From Granulicatella adiacens (GTDB lineage Bacteria; Bacillota; Bacilli; Lactobacillales; Aerococcaceae), in NCBI GenBank assembly GCA_018364485.1, contig JAGZLX010000026.1:1-23096 (forward strand): a stretch of 23,096 nucleotides of DNA, in the 5' to 3' direction. The position numbers and the translations under genes are program-made. The notes under the pieces are model-generated. The model did no database searches. It worked only from the letters and a program-made list of their open reading frames with translations, and had not been told where the DNA came from. This document shows, piece by piece, positions 1 to 7,957 of the stretch (the stretch's first letter is position 1; every line of letters begins with the position of its first letter).

Positions 1-704
1 TTAATTGTTGAGGCATACACGATACAAGGATATTCCACACGCTTCAACAATTCACTAAGCATCTTGCTGCGAAGTCCTTCAACTGAAATAACATCAATTT
101 CACGATTCTTCAAGAAGGCATGCCCTTGGAAATAAGTCGTATCCTCTTTATTTAGTCCTAAAAAAGTATAAATATCATGAATGACTTGAGTCGTAGCTGT
201 TGCCGTTAACGCTAACGTTCTAGGACTTCCTAAACTCTTTCTCATCTTACCAATAAATAGGTAATCACTTCTAAAGTCATAGCCCCATTGCGAAATACAA
301 TGCGCCTCATCGACAACGAGTAATCCTATTTCCAGTTTTGATAATTGCTTAAAGAATCTTGGCGCTTGTAGCATCTCTGGAGAAACAAAAATAAATTGAT
401 ACTCATTTAACGTACTTAAAATATAATTTTTCTCAGACTCTGACATAAGAGACGTGATAGCCACCGCTCTATGGATTCCTAACTGTTTTAAACTAGCAAC
501 TTGATCGACCATTAACGCAATCAGAGGAGACACAATAACGACTCTACAGTTTTCTTTGATGCCAATATATTGATAAATAAATGATTTTCCATTTCCTGTT
601 GGTAAAATCGCAATCGCATCATGTCCTTCCTCAAGAGCCGTGATGACTTCCTGTTGTCCTTCTCGGAACTCATCATATCCGAATCGATTCAATATTGGAT
701 CCAT
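1..704 (-). CDS. recQ: ATP-dependent DNA helicase RecQ, 3' part cut off by window edge
   Basis: Translating the minus strand from the ATG at 704 gives an uninterrupted frame to the window edge (234 complete codons, no stop), so the C-terminal half is missing. The visible part is the first RecA-like domain of a superfamily 2 helicase. Motif I is PTGNGKS near residue 37, motif II is VVDEAHCISQWG, the RecQ-type DEAH box followed by the aromatic-rich loop, and motif III is ALTATAT. The family unwinds DNA with 3'-to-5' polarity during repair and restart. The Walker A reads GNGKS where GGGKS is usual, a mild variant. An AAGGAG Shine-Dalgarno lies about 9 bases before the ATG, and the start follows the stop of the upstream HTH gene directly (1-bp gap), so the two are probably cotranscribed and translationally coupled. 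The same pair (ypbB-recS) lies next to fer in Bacillus subtilis. Family assignment is firm; the full length cannot be seen. Confidence 0.93.
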   Translation of the reverse strand, partial: MDPILNRFGYDEFREGQQEVITALEEGHDAIAILPTGNGKSFIYQYIGIKENCRVVIVSPLIALMVDQVASLKQLGIHRAVAITSLMSESEKNYILSTLNEYQFIFVSPEMLQAPRFFKQLSKLEIGLLVVDEAHCISQWGYDFRSDYLFIGKMRKSLGSPRTLALTATATTQVIHDIYTFLGLNKEDTTYFQGHAFLKNREIDVISVEGLRSKMLSELLKRVEYPCIVYASTI

Positions 705-705
705 G

Positions 706-1773
706 TCATTCACGCTCCTTTAAGGCCTTGATTTGATAGTATCTGAATAAGAAGAAATCCAGTTTTTTTCCTTCTTCTTCAAACTGGTCTTTAGCCTCTT
801 TATATTTTGGATACTGCTCATTTTCGAAAAGTTCTTTGTACGCTACGGCTGCCTTCGTTTCTTCTACACGTTTATAAAAGGTATCTTTTGTAAGTAACAA
901 ATGCTTTAAGAGATGATCGTTTATCGTACTCTCTTTGAGTTTACGTAGACGTGCAATCTCCGTTCGTTTTAATCCTTTTTCAAATAGACGAACTGTTTCT
1001 TGAACGGAACTCGTTTCATGAGAAATCCATTCAAACATTTTAGAAAACCATCCATAAGTGATTGGAGAATTTTCAGGCTCCTCAAAGACATCACTCACCC
1101 ATTTCATAAAGACTAATCTTTGAAGAGGTTCAGAGTCTTCAACCGTGGTAAATTCCCATAACGAAACGAGCTCATCTTCTAGAGCTGCTGTCGACTTAGC
1201 TCCATTAAAAAGCCCTATCCAATGCCCTTTCACAGGTTCATCTTGTTTATCCGCCCAAGACTTGAACTCTTCCACAACACTACTAAACCAAACGGGTGTA
1301 ATGTTTTCTTTTTCTTCTTTATACCAACGCTTAAATAATTGCTGTAACCATACATTTTGAATCAAAGGACGATAGCTTGTTTCTTCGTAGCGGTGATAAC
1401 TAATCCATTCAATCCAAAGTCTTGTCACATCCCGTAATTGCACAAACGAATATGGATGCATCAAGTAATTGACAGGATGACTTCCGTTTGTAACAAGCGA
1501 AAATTCTGGAATCTCTTTAAGGAGTACTAATCCTGATTCATTTTCGCTAACCATTCCTTCACGGAAGAATCCATCTACTAACTGATGAAAGTACTCTTCT
1601 TTTAAATGAGGTAAACTAGCAAAAAATACTTCAGTTTTATCTTCTGTCACGCCAATTAAAGTCGACATGGTACGATTTCCCGTTAAAATACGATATAATC
1701 GATTTAACGGAACCACACCATACGACTTGATCGCATGTAATATCCAAATTTGATAAAAGGAGTACTGACTCAT
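706..1773 (-). CDS. ypbB: YpbB-like helix-turn-helix protein linked to RecQ
   Basis: A 355-residue protein resembling B. subtilis YpbB, recognised from its N-terminus (FYQIWILHAIKS...RLYRILTGNRT), its length and its place directly upstream of recQ and divergent from fer. The C-terminal third contains a short helix-turn-helix-like stretch (TEIARLRKLKESTINDHLLKHLL, about residues 271-293), of the type often annotated as the HTH domain of RecQ-associated proteins. This suggests DNA binding, but no biochemical role is established that I can cite. No membrane segment or signal peptide is seen. Its ATG overlaps the ferredoxin ATG on the other strand (shared CATG at 1771-1774), so its Shine-Dalgarno (GAGAGGA, about 12 bases upstream) and probably its promoter lie inside fer. 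The start matches the family N-terminus. Function is inferred from neighbourhood only. Confidence 0.8.
   Translation of the reverse strand: MSQYSFYQIWILHAIKSYGVVPLNRLYRILTGNRTMSTLIGVTEDKTEVFFASLPHLKEEYFHQLVDGFFREGMVSENESGLVLLKEIPEFSLVTNGSHPVNYLMHPYSFVQLRDVTRLWIEWISYHRYEETSYRPLIQNVWLQQLFKRWYKEEKENITPVWFSSVVEEFKSWADKQDEPVKGHWIGLFNGAKSTAALEDELVSLWEFTTVEDSEPLQRLVFMKWVSDVFEEPENSPITYGWFSKMFEWISHETSSVQETVRLFEKGLKRTEIARLRKLKESTINDHLLKHLLLTKDTFYKRVEETKAAVAYKELFENEQYPKYKEAKDQFEEEGKKLDFFLFRYYQIKALKERE
1694..1699 (+). promoter_or_regulatory. Candidate -10 for fer, inside ypbB
   Basis: A perfect TATAAT on the plus strand about 70 bases before the fer start. No good -35 is visible 16-18 bases upstream, so this is a weak prediction. 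Any fer promoter must lie in this stretch because fer and ypbB have no intergenic space. Confidence 0.3.
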
Positions 1774-2026
1774 GGATAAAAAATCCTCTCTTTCAAAAAT
1801 TTATACAAAAGTTGATTGCGAGTCTTGCATCGCATGTGGCATCTGTCAACTACGTGCTCCTGAAATCTTCGAGTACGACGCTGAAGGGATTGCCTTTGTA
1901 AAACAAGACAACAATACCGGAACAGTTCCACTACCAGAAGATACGCTAGAAAAGTTCAAAGATGCTTATACAGCTTGTCCAACTGGTGCCATTAAACGAA
2001 AAAATAGCCCGTTTACTGAAGACTAA
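1772..2026 (+). CDS. fer: 4Fe-4S ferredoxin
   Basis: An 84-residue small electron carrier. Cysteines 19, 22 and 25 (CIACGIC) and Cys69 followed by Pro form the CxxCxxC...CP set that holds a single [4Fe-4S] cluster, as in B. subtilis Fer. The acidic composition also fits a soluble cytoplasmic ferredoxin that passes electrons to reductases and monooxygenases. Cys16 is an extra cysteine just before the motif. The N-terminus is about eight residues longer than the B. subtilis protein. The start is supported by AAAGGAG ending about 10 bases upstream, which lies inside the divergent ypbB gene, and the two start codons overlap on opposite strands. A strong terminator follows at 2033-2064. The physiological partner is not shown here. 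Confidence 0.93.
   Translation: MDKKSSLSKIYTKVDCESCIACGICQLRAPEIFEYDAEGIAFVKQDNNTGTVPLPEDTLEKFKDAYTACPTGAIKRKNSPFTED
1800..1805 (-). promoter_or_regulatory. Candidate -10 for ypbB-recQ, inside fer
   Basis: The minus strand reads TATAAA at 1805-1800, which would put transcription start about 20 bases before the ypbB ATG. The -35 is poor. It lies within the first codons of fer, as it must given the overlapping start codons. Confidence 0.3.
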
Positions 2027-2032
2027 ATAAAC

Positions 2033-2064
2033 AAAACGGACTCACAACAGTATGAGTCCGTTTT
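2033..2064. terminator. Bidirectional terminator between fer and rluB
   Basis: A 12-bp perfect stem (AAAACGGACTCA at 2033-2044, TGAGTCCGTTTT at 2053-2064) with an 8-base loop, followed by T-runs on plus and by the mirrored A-run that gives T's on minus. It lies between convergent fer and rluB and can serve both. Confidence 0.88.
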
Positions 2065-2091
2065 TCTTTTGTATGACTCCCTAATAGAAAT

Positions 2092-2817
2092 CTATTTTTC
2101 GTCTAAAGCGAGTTTTCTCAATTTCTGTACTTCGAATGAGCGTAATTCACGATAGTCACCAGGGCGTAAGTTTTCCAACGTTAAAAATCCAAACTCTTCA
2201 CGTTTTAATTTCATAACAGGTAACTCAATGGCTTCAAACATACGCTTCACTTGATGGTTCCATCCTTCGTGAATCGTTAAAGCGACAATCCCTGTTCCTT
2301 TATCTGTATCCACTGATAAAATTTGAGCTCTTGCATTTGACGTTTTCTTGCCATCTAAGACAATTCCACGTTCCAATTGACGCATTTGTCTTGGCGTTGG
2401 AATTCCTTTAACTTTGGCGATATATTTCTTTTCTACGTGATGCTTTGGATGCGTCATTAAGTTTGAAAATTCACCGTCATTCGTTAATAAAAGAAGTCCT
2501 GTAGTATCGTAGTCCAAACGTCCCACTGGATACACGCGTTGTTCCACATCTTTAAAATAATCCGTCACAACGGTTCTTCCTTTATCGTCACTGGCACTTG
2601 AAAGCACGCCTTTTGGTTTATAAAACATGAAGTACACAGGTTCTTCTTTGTAAATCGGAATACCGTCTACCTCAATTTTATCATTGGCACCTACTTTAAA
2701 GCCGAGTTCTCTCACGACTTCACCATTGACCTTAACGCGGCCTTCTTGAATAAAAGCCTCACATTTTCTGCGGGATGCCACACCAGCGTGTGCCATTACT
2801 TTTTGTAATCTTTCCAC
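2092..2817 (-). CDS. rluB: 23S rRNA pseudouridine synthase RluB family
   Basis: A 241-residue RsuA/RluB-type enzyme that isomerises uridine to pseudouridine in ribosomal RNA (E. coli RluB modifies position 2605 of 23S rRNA). An N-terminal S4 RNA-binding domain (about residues 2-50, with VMAHAGVASRRKCE) precedes the catalytic domain. The signature GRLDYDTTGLLLLTND at about 99-114 holds the catalytic Asp102. The start is a GTG at 2817, with AGTAGG overlapping the scpB stop as Shine-Dalgarno; the ATG eight codons in would cut the S4 domain. It is the last gene of the nine-gene series and follows scpB by 8 bp, the scpA-scpB-rluB order common in Firmicutes. RluB is chosen over RsuA (16S) on this synteny and on overall similarity. 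Confidence 0.93.
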   Translation of the reverse strand: MERLQKVMAHAGVASRRKCEAFIQEGRVKVNGEVVRELGFKVGANDKIEVDGIPIYKEEPVYFMFYKPKGVLSSASDDKGRTVVTDYFKDVEQRVYPVGRLDYDTTGLLLLTNDGEFSNLMTHPKHHVEKKYIAKVKGIPTPRQMRQLERGIVLDGKKTSNARAQILSVDTDKGTGIVALTIHEGWNHQVKRMFEAIELPVMKLKREEFGFLTLENLRPGDYRELRSFEVQKLRKLALDEK

Positions 2818-2825
2818 AAAAAAAC

Positions 2826-3446
2826 CTACTCTTTCTCTTCTTCTACTTCATGATGTTCTTTAGAGCGGATTTCCAACTCTTCAAATAAATCATGATTATC
2901 TCTAAATAATTGATTGGCCTCTTCAGAATCTAAATCGAATAAATCTGAAGCATCTGGCAATGCATCCAGCGATTCTAATCCAAAGTAATCCATAAAATAA
3001 GCGGTTGTCTTATAGAGTTTTGGACGACCTGGAGTCTCTAGTCTTCCAGCCTCTTCAATTAAATCTCTTAGCAATAGTTTTTGAATCGAACCACTGCTTT
3101 GAACCCCACGAATCGACTCAATATCCACACGTGTGACTGGTTGCTTATACGCGATAATCGCTAATGTTTCTAGAGAAGCTTGAGACAATTGAGAAGAATA
3201 TGGAGAAACCGCATATTTTTCGATATAGGATTTTAAACTAGCCTTTGTCACAAGCTTATAATGAGAAGCCGTCAAAAGAAGCTCTAAGCCACTATTTTCG
3301 TCCTCTAAGCGTTTCTTTAATTCATCTAGTAACTGACGAACTGCACTTCTTTCGAGTTCTAAAATATAGCTTGCTTCTTCTAATGTAATCCCATCATCTC
3401 CAGCAACAAATAGTAAGCCTTCTAATACTGAAATGTAATTAGTCAC
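2826..3446 (-). CDS. scpB: Segregation and condensation protein B
   Basis: A 206-residue ScpB, the winged-helix kleisin-associated subunit of the SMC-ScpA-ScpB condensin that compacts and segregates the chromosome. Recognisable family stretches are SVLEGLLFVAGDDGI at the N-terminus, LAIIAYKQPVTRVDIESIRGV in the middle and EEAGRLETPGRPKLYKTT near the C-terminal winged helix. A longer frame opens at a TTG at 3476. I chose the GTG at 3446 because AAGGAG lies 7 bases upstream and the family starts a few residues before SVLEGLLF. This start overlaps the end of scpA by 8 bases (GTGACTAA), which points to translational coupling that would keep the two subunits in proportion. The acidic C-terminal tail is ordinary for the family. 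Confidence 0.95.
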   Translation of the reverse strand: MTNYISVLEGLLFVAGDDGITLEEASYILELERSAVRQLLDELKKRLEDENSGLELLLTASHYKLVTKASLKSYIEKYAVSPYSSQLSQASLETLAIIAYKQPVTRVDIESIRGVQSSGSIQKLLLRDLIEEAGRLETPGRPKLYKTTAYFMDYFGLESLDALPDASDLFDLDSEEANQLFRDNHDLFEELEIRSKEHHEVEEEKE

Positions 3447-4200
3447 TCTCTTTCTCCTTTTCTTGTCTTTTCTCAATCAAAATATCCTCATATGGAGAAC
3501 TTTGAATAAAACGGACACGATGTTCCCGAACGAGCTGTAACATCGCTAAAAATGTCGTTGTAATCGCATGCCTGTTGAACGCTGGGAAACATTCCTCAAA
3601 CGGAACTTGTTTCTTATCTGTGTGCTCAATTTTTGAAATAATCGAATCCATTAATTCTTCAACCGTATGCGTTTCATGTTGAATATTAGCCTTCAGTGGC
3701 ATCTTTGCAATATTCTTACGCGCTAATTTCTTTAACGCATTCCATAAATCTTGAGTCGTCACTTCTCCTTCTTTTAAAGGAATAATTTCCTGCATCGAAG
3801 ACAAGTCACTCGCTTCTTTCCCAAAGTGTAATCCCCTTAGGAAAGAGAGTTCCTCAAGCTTTTTGGCATTTTCTTTAATTTGTTGATATTCCAATAACTG
3901 TTGAACGAGCTGATCACGAGGATCTTCTACGATTGGCTCCCCGTCTTCATCCAACTCTTCCAATTTTGGTTTCGGAAGAAGCATTCTTGCTTTGATTTCT
4001 AATAATGTCGATGCCATTACTAAATACTCGGCTGCCACTTCCAACTCCAAAGTTTTCATGGAATGAATGAAGTTCAAATATTGCTTGGTTAATTCATTCA
4101 TCGGAATATCGTAAATATCGATTTTCATCTCACGAATCAGATGCAAGAGGACGTCCATCGGTCCTTCGTATTCAGCTACTTTAATTGTTAAATCTTCCAT
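3439..4200 (-). CDS. scpA: Segregation and condensation protein A (kleisin)
   Basis: A 253-residue ScpA, the kleisin that bridges the SMC head domains. The N-terminal SMC-binding region has the family signature YEGPMDVLLHLIREMKIDIYDIP, followed by EYLVMASTLLEIKARMLLP. A charged middle linker (about 85-105, rich in E and D) leads to the C-terminal winged helix ending LQLVREHRVRFIQSSPYEDILI. The ATG at 4200 overlaps the end of the upstream RibT-like gene by 13 bases, and the 3' end overlaps scpB by 8 bases, so all three are one translational unit. No alteration is seen in the conserved blocks. Confidence 0.96.
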   Translation of the reverse strand: MEDLTIKVAEYEGPMDVLLHLIREMKIDIYDIPMNELTKQYLNFIHSMKTLELEVAAEYLVMASTLLEIKARMLLPKPKLEELDEDGEPIVEDPRDQLVQQLLEYQQIKENAKKLEELSFLRGLHFGKEASDLSSMQEIIPLKEGEVTTQDLWNALKKLARKNIAKMPLKANIQHETHTVEELMDSIISKIEHTDKKQVPFEECFPAFNRHAITTTFLAMLQLVREHRVRFIQSSPYEDILIEKRQEKEKESD

Positions 4201-4565
4201 GGTTCCTCACTTACACGATGTTTATTCCATTTTGCGAGAATCACACTCGTCTCAATTGTTCCACTCAATACTTTATCTTCCATCTTTGCTAAATCTTCTA
4301 ACATTTGGAATGTAATATTTTCCCCACGAAACGAAGGTGACACCGATAAGTATTTAATGACAATCGTGTCTGTTGTGCTTTCTCCACCAATCAATCCAAT
4401 AAAATTCTCGCTGTCACTTTCTTTAAAAAGCCAGCATTTAATCGATGGATTTGTCGCGATTTCTTCAATTTCCTCTTGCAATCGTTTAAAGTCCTTGAAT
4501 TCAGGGATGTAAGAAAGTAATCCCATCACAATTTTTTTATTCGTTGCTGAATAAGGTACTAACAA
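4188..4565 (-). CDS. ribT: RibT-like GNAT-fold acetyltransferase
   Basis: A 125-residue protein resembling B. subtilis RibT, a GNAT-type N-acetyltransferase found at the end of the riboflavin operon. Shared features, compared from memory, are the start (M-L-V-P-Y against M-L-I-R-Y), KIVMGLLSYIP near residue 10 and the acetyl-CoA-binding strand region IKYLSVSPSFRGENITFQML. The GNAT pyrophosphate-binding loop is atypical: RGENIT replaces the usual RxxGxG, as in other divergent GNATs. The first ATG (4571) is only one base from AGGAGG, whereas the TTG at 4565 has a 7-base spacing and gives exactly the RibT-like N-terminus, so I chose TTG. It overlaps scpA by 13 bases. No rib biosynthesis genes are nearby, so the substrate and pathway are unknown. 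Confidence 0.72.
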   Translation of the reverse strand: MLVPYSATNKKIVMGLLSYIPEFKDFKRLQEEIEEIATNPSIKCWLFKESDSENFIGLIGGESTTDTIVIKYLSVSPSFRGENITFQMLEDLAKMEDKVLSGTIETSVILAKWNKHRVSEEPWKI

Positions 4566-4591
4566 ATTCATTCCTCCTCGAGGTTCGTCTC

Positions 4592-5407
4592 TTAATATAA
4601 AACAAGTACTTTACGAACCAATGATTTGAACACTTCTTTAACGCGTTGTGTTGTTTCTACCACTTCTTCGTGGTTTAAGTTTGCTTGCATTCCTGCAGCT
4701 AAGTTTGTGATACATGAAATCCCAATTACTTTGATACCAGCGTGGTTTGCTACAATCACTTCAGGAACTGTTGACATCCCTACAGCATCCCCGCCTACAG
4801 TTTGCGTGAAGCGGATTTCTGCTGGTGTTTCATAAGTTGGTCCAGAGTATCCCATGTATACTCCTTCTTTAATATTGATGTTTAATTCTTTAGCAGCTTT
4901 ACGAACCACTTCTTGTCCATATTCGTGGTACGCATGGCTCATATCAGGGAAACGAGGTCCAAAGCGGTCATCGTTTGGCCCGATGAGTGGATTTGTACCA
5001 GTGTAGTTAATTTGGTCTGTAATAATCATTAAGTCCCCTGGTTCAAATGTTGGGTTTGCACCACCAGCTGAGTTTGTAACGATAATTGTTTCAACATCTA
5101 ATAGTTTCATTAAACGAATCGGGAACGTTACTGTTTCCATATCGTAACCTTCATAGTAGTGGAAACGTCCGTCCATGATTAGAACTTGTTTCCCTTCTAA
5201 TTCACCATATACAAGACGGCCAGCATGACCGACAACTGTAGAAACTGGGAAGTTTGGAATATCTTTGTAGTCAAAGATTAATGGGTTCTTTACTTCTCCA
5301 GCAAGTTCACCAAGACCTGATCCTAAAATCATTCCGAAATCAATGTGACCAATACCTTTTTCTTGTAAAAACGTTTTTGTTTCAACTAATTGTTCGTATT
5401 TGCTCAT
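4592..5407 (-). CDS. punA: Purine nucleoside phosphorylase (trimeric, family 2)
   Basis: A 271-residue phosphorylase that splits purine (deoxy)ribonucleosides with phosphate into base and (deoxy)ribose-1-phosphate. It belongs to the low-molecular-mass trimeric family (B. subtilis PupG, human PNP), not the hexameric DeoD family. Evidence is the phosphate loop ILGSGLG at 27-33, VVGHAGRLVYG with His61, GRFHYYEGY at 80-88, TNSAGGANP near 111 and the purine-site stretch GYSGPTYETPAEIR. It lies 19 bp downstream of deoB, whose product converts the released sugar-1-phosphate to the 5-phosphate, so the pair forms a nucleoside salvage module. The order xerD-deoB-punA matches ripX-drm-pupG of B. subtilis. 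The start ATG is preceded by GAGGGAAC. Confidence 0.94.
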   Translation of the reverse strand: MSKYEQLVETKTFLQEKGIGHIDFGMILGSGLGELAGEVKNPLIFDYKDIPNFPVSTVVGHAGRLVYGELEGKQVLIMDGRFHYYEGYDMETVTFPIRLMKLLDVETIIVTNSAGGANPTFEPGDLMIITDQINYTGTNPLIGPNDDRFGPRFPDMSHAYHEYGQEVVRKAAKELNINIKEGVYMGYSGPTYETPAEIRFTQTVGGDAVGMSTVPEVIVANHAGIKVIGISCITNLAAGMQANLNHEEVVETTQRVKEVFKSLVRKVLVLY

Positions 5408-5426
5408 GTTGTTCCCTCTTTCTATA

Positions 5427-6596
5427 TTAGTTTAATTCTTTTAAGAAGCTTGTTCCGTTTCCAGTTGATGCTACACCAAAGTTTTCGCTGATTGTTTCTG
5501 CGATATCACTGAAGTGACCTTCTGGTAAGTGTGTTGGGTGTTTCAATGATTTGCTGATGGCTAACACTGGAATGTACTCACGAGTGTGGTCTGTCCCTTT
5601 GAATGTTGGGTCGTTTCCGTGGTCAGCTGTGATAATTAATAAATCATCTTCTTGCATGTTTTCAACGATTTCTGGAATACGAGCATCAAATGCTTCAAGC
5701 GCTTCTCCGTATCCTTTTGTATTACGACGGTGTCCATAAACCGCATCGAAGTCTACTAAGTTTAAGAAACTCATACCAGTGAAGTCTTTCTTCAATACTT
5801 CCACTAATTTATCCACGCCATCCATATTGTCTTTTGTACGAACGAATTCAGTAATTCCTTGTCCGTTGAAGATATCGTTAATCTTACCAATTGCAATCAC
5901 ATCAAATCCATCTTTCTTCAAGAAGTCTAATGTTGTTTCGCCAAATGGACTTAACGCATAGTCATGACGGTTTGAAGTTCTTTGGAAGTTGCCTGGTTCG
6001 CCCACATATGGACGAGCGATGATACGACCAATCATATATGGATCATCTTTTGTAATTTCACGAGCGTATTCGCAAATACGGTATAACTCTTCTAGCGGAA
6101 TAACGTCTTCGTGAGCAGCAATTTGCATTACAGGGTCAGCAGAAGTATAAACGATTAAATCGCCTGTTTCCATTTGGTGTTTACCGTAGTCGTCGATAAC
6201 AGCAGTTCCACTGTATGGTAAGTTACATACGATTCCTCTTCCTGAGAACTCAGAAATACGGTCTAATAATTCTTGTGGGAAACCATCAGGGAATACTCGG
6301 AAAGGAGTTTTAATATTTAACCCCATTAATTCCCAGTGACCTGTCATTGTATCTTTACCTACAGAAACTTCTTCCAGTTTAGTATAGCTTCCTTCTGGAT
6401 GTTCTACTGGTGGAACTGTTTTTAAAGGAGCGATATTTCCTAAACCATAACGTTGCATATTTGGCACATTTAAGCCCACAGTTTCTGAGATATGACCTAA
6501 AGTATGTGAACCTGCATCATCAAATTTTGCAGCGTCTGGTGCTTCTCCAATCCCTACAGAGTCCATTACAATGACATGTATTCTTTTAAATTTCAT
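5427..6596 (-). CDS. deoB: Phosphopentomutase
   Basis: A 389-residue enzyme of the alkaline phosphatase superfamily that interconverts (deoxy)ribose-1-phosphate and -5-phosphate, linking nucleoside breakdown to the pentose phosphate pathway. Metal-site motifs are VIVMDSVGIGEAPDA at the N-terminus, GKDTMTGHWE, whose Thr is the phosphorylated residue in the family, NLVDFDAVYGHRRN and ITADHGNDPTFKGTDHTREYIP. The frame can start five codons earlier at 6611, but the ATG at 6596 has GGAG 9 bases upstream and gives the family-like N-terminus MKFKRIHVIVMDSVG. It is followed by punA after 19 bp and preceded by xerD after 23 bp. No sign of decay. Confidence 0.96.
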   Translation of the reverse strand: MKFKRIHVIVMDSVGIGEAPDAAKFDDAGSHTLGHISETVGLNVPNMQRYGLGNIAPLKTVPPVEHPEGSYTKLEEVSVGKDTMTGHWELMGLNIKTPFRVFPDGFPQELLDRISEFSGRGIVCNLPYSGTAVIDDYGKHQMETGDLIVYTSADPVMQIAAHEDVIPLEELYRICEYAREITKDDPYMIGRIIARPYVGEPGNFQRTSNRHDYALSPFGETTLDFLKKDGFDVIAIGKINDIFNGQGITEFVRTKDNMDGVDKLVEVLKKDFTGMSFLNLVDFDAVYGHRRNTKGYGEALEAFDARIPEIVENMQEDDLLIITADHGNDPTFKGTDHTREYIPVLAISKSLKHPTHLPEGHFSDIAETISENFGVASTGNGTSFLKELN

Positions 6597-6619
6597 AGTT
6601 TCCATCTCCATTTTCTTTA

Positions 6620-7504
6620 TTACGAACGAGGATGTGCTTGTTTGTAAATTTCCTTCATTCGTTCATTTGTAATATGTGTATAAATTTGTGTCGTACTAAT
6701 ATCCGAATGCCCAAGTAATTCCTGCACGATTCGAAGGTCGGCACCCGCTTCTAATATATGGGTTGCAAAGGAATGCCTTAACGTATGCGGGCTCACTTCC
6801 TTTGTAATCATGGCCGTCTGAACAATTTTCTTTAAATTCTTCCAGAAACCTTGACGCGTAAACGGACCGCCTCTGTGATTCAAGAACAAGACATTCGATA
6901 ACTTCTTCTCGTCTTCTAAAGCAGGCCGTGCATACTCCAAATAGTTTTGAATCCAGTTGGTAGCTTCTTGACCTATTGGGATAATGCGTTGTTTATTCCC
7001 TTTCCCAATCGTTTGTAGGAATCCAAGTTCCAAATGCAAATCACTGAGTTCAATACTAATCAGTTCGCTCACACGCATCCCTGTTGCATATAAGAGCTCG
7101 AGCATTGCTTTATCTCTTAAACCTAAAACCGTTGAGGTATCTGGTACCTCCAGCAACCTGTTCACCTCATCGATACTGAGCGCTTTTGGCAACTGCTTCT
7201 TCGGTTTTGGCGGATGAATTTGTTGCGTTGGATCTCGTTCCACCATTCGTTCTTGTACGAGAAACTGGAAGAACTTCTTCAAGCAGCTAATCATGCGGCT
7301 TGTTGAACTTACTGCATATTCATCTTTTTTCAATTTCTGAAGAAACAGTACCATCGTTGTATGGTCCACATCTTGCAAACGTGTCACCTTTTGTTCTTCC
7401 AGAAACTTGGAAAACTTCTCCAAGTCCCGCTTATAGCTTGCAACGGTATTATCGGATAGCCCTTGAACGGCAATACTATCTAAGAAATAGTGTATTTCTT
7501 TCAT
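6620..7504 (-). CDS. xerD: Tyrosine recombinase XerD
   Basis: A 294-residue site-specific recombinase that, with XerC in most bacteria, resolves chromosome dimers at dif. The N-terminal SAM-like core-binding domain (about 1-85) is followed by the catalytic domain, with the full set Arg144 (TGMRVSEL), Lys168 (IGKGNKQR), His240-Arg243 (SPHTLRHSFATH), His266 (LLGHSDIS) and nucleophile Tyr275 (TTQIYTHI). All six are offset by exactly four from the E. coli XerD positions I recall, which favours XerD over XerC. The C-terminal tail ERMKEIYKQAHPR is also XerD-like. It starts 3 bp after the fur stop, with the fur stop inside its Shine-Dalgarno (GGAAGGGTAG). Clustering with scpAB puts two chromosome-segregation functions in one transcript. 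Confidence 0.95.
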   Translation of the reverse strand: MKEIHYFLDSIAVQGLSDNTVASYKRDLEKFSKFLEEQKVTRLQDVDHTTMVLFLQKLKKDEYAVSSTSRMISCLKKFFQFLVQERMVERDPTQQIHPPKPKKQLPKALSIDEVNRLLEVPDTSTVLGLRDKAMLELLYATGMRVSELISIELSDLHLELGFLQTIGKGNKQRIIPIGQEATNWIQNYLEYARPALEDEKKLSNVLFLNHRGGPFTRQGFWKNLKKIVQTAMITKEVSPHTLRHSFATHILEAGADLRIVQELLGHSDISTTQIYTHITNERMKEIYKQAHPRS

Positions 7505-7507
7505 CTT

Positions 7508-7957
7508 CTACCCTTCCTTTTGCTGGCAATTTTTGCAAATTCCGTGGAACGTTAGACGATGATCGAGCACTTGAAACTGGAATTGCTCTAATACTTTTTG
7601 TTCAACATCAACGAGCAAATCTTCCTCGACTTCCTGAATCTGTCCGCATTTCACACATAACAGATGATGTGCAAAATGACGATTAACGGTTTGTTTTAGA
7701 TGATAACGACCAATGCCATCATCAAACAGATTCCTAGAAATGATTCCTAAGTCGGTTAAAATTTCCAATGTTCGATACACCGTAGCTAGTCCAATATCTG
7801 GATACTTCTGCTTCACGTACATGTAAATCTCTTCAGCCGTTAAGAGCTCATTCAGATGTTCTAGAAGGATTTCAACTGTTGCCTGTCTTTGCAGGGTCAG
7901 TTTAAAACCTTCTTCTTGTAATTTCTTTTGAATCCCTTCAATAGAAATAGATGACAA
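7508..7957 (-). CDS. fur: Ferric uptake regulator Fur
   Basis: A 149-residue metal-dependent repressor. The winged helix carries KLTLQRQATVEILLE and the recognition region PDIGLATVYRTLEIL. The dimerisation domain has the HHLLCVKCG and FHGICKNC motifs, giving two CxxC pairs (Cys101/104 and Cys141/144) for structural zinc, and the DHRLTFHGIC ending typical of Fur rather than PerR or Zur. With Fe(II) the family binds operators in iron-uptake promoters. The frame extends to a GTG at 7972, but GGAGG sits 8 bases before the TTG at 7957 and overlaps that GTG, so I chose TTG. The fur-xerD-deoB-punA linkage also exists in B. subtilis. The gene is second in the operon, 18 bp after cvfB; I see no clear Fur box before it. 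Confidence 0.93.
   Translation of the reverse strand: MSSISIEGIQKKLQEEGFKLTLQRQATVEILLEHLNELLTAEEIYMYVKQKYPDIGLATVYRTLEILTDLGIISRNLFDDGIGRYHLKQTVNRHFAHHLLCVKCGQIQEVEEDLLVDVEQKVLEQFQFQVLDHRLTFHGICKNCQQKEG

Noticed and set aside
3447..3476. Longer scpB start at a TTG (adding MRKDKKRRKR)
   Set aside because: The Shine-Dalgarno AAGGAG lies inside this extension and points to the GTG at 3446; the extension is also coding sequence of scpA in another frame.
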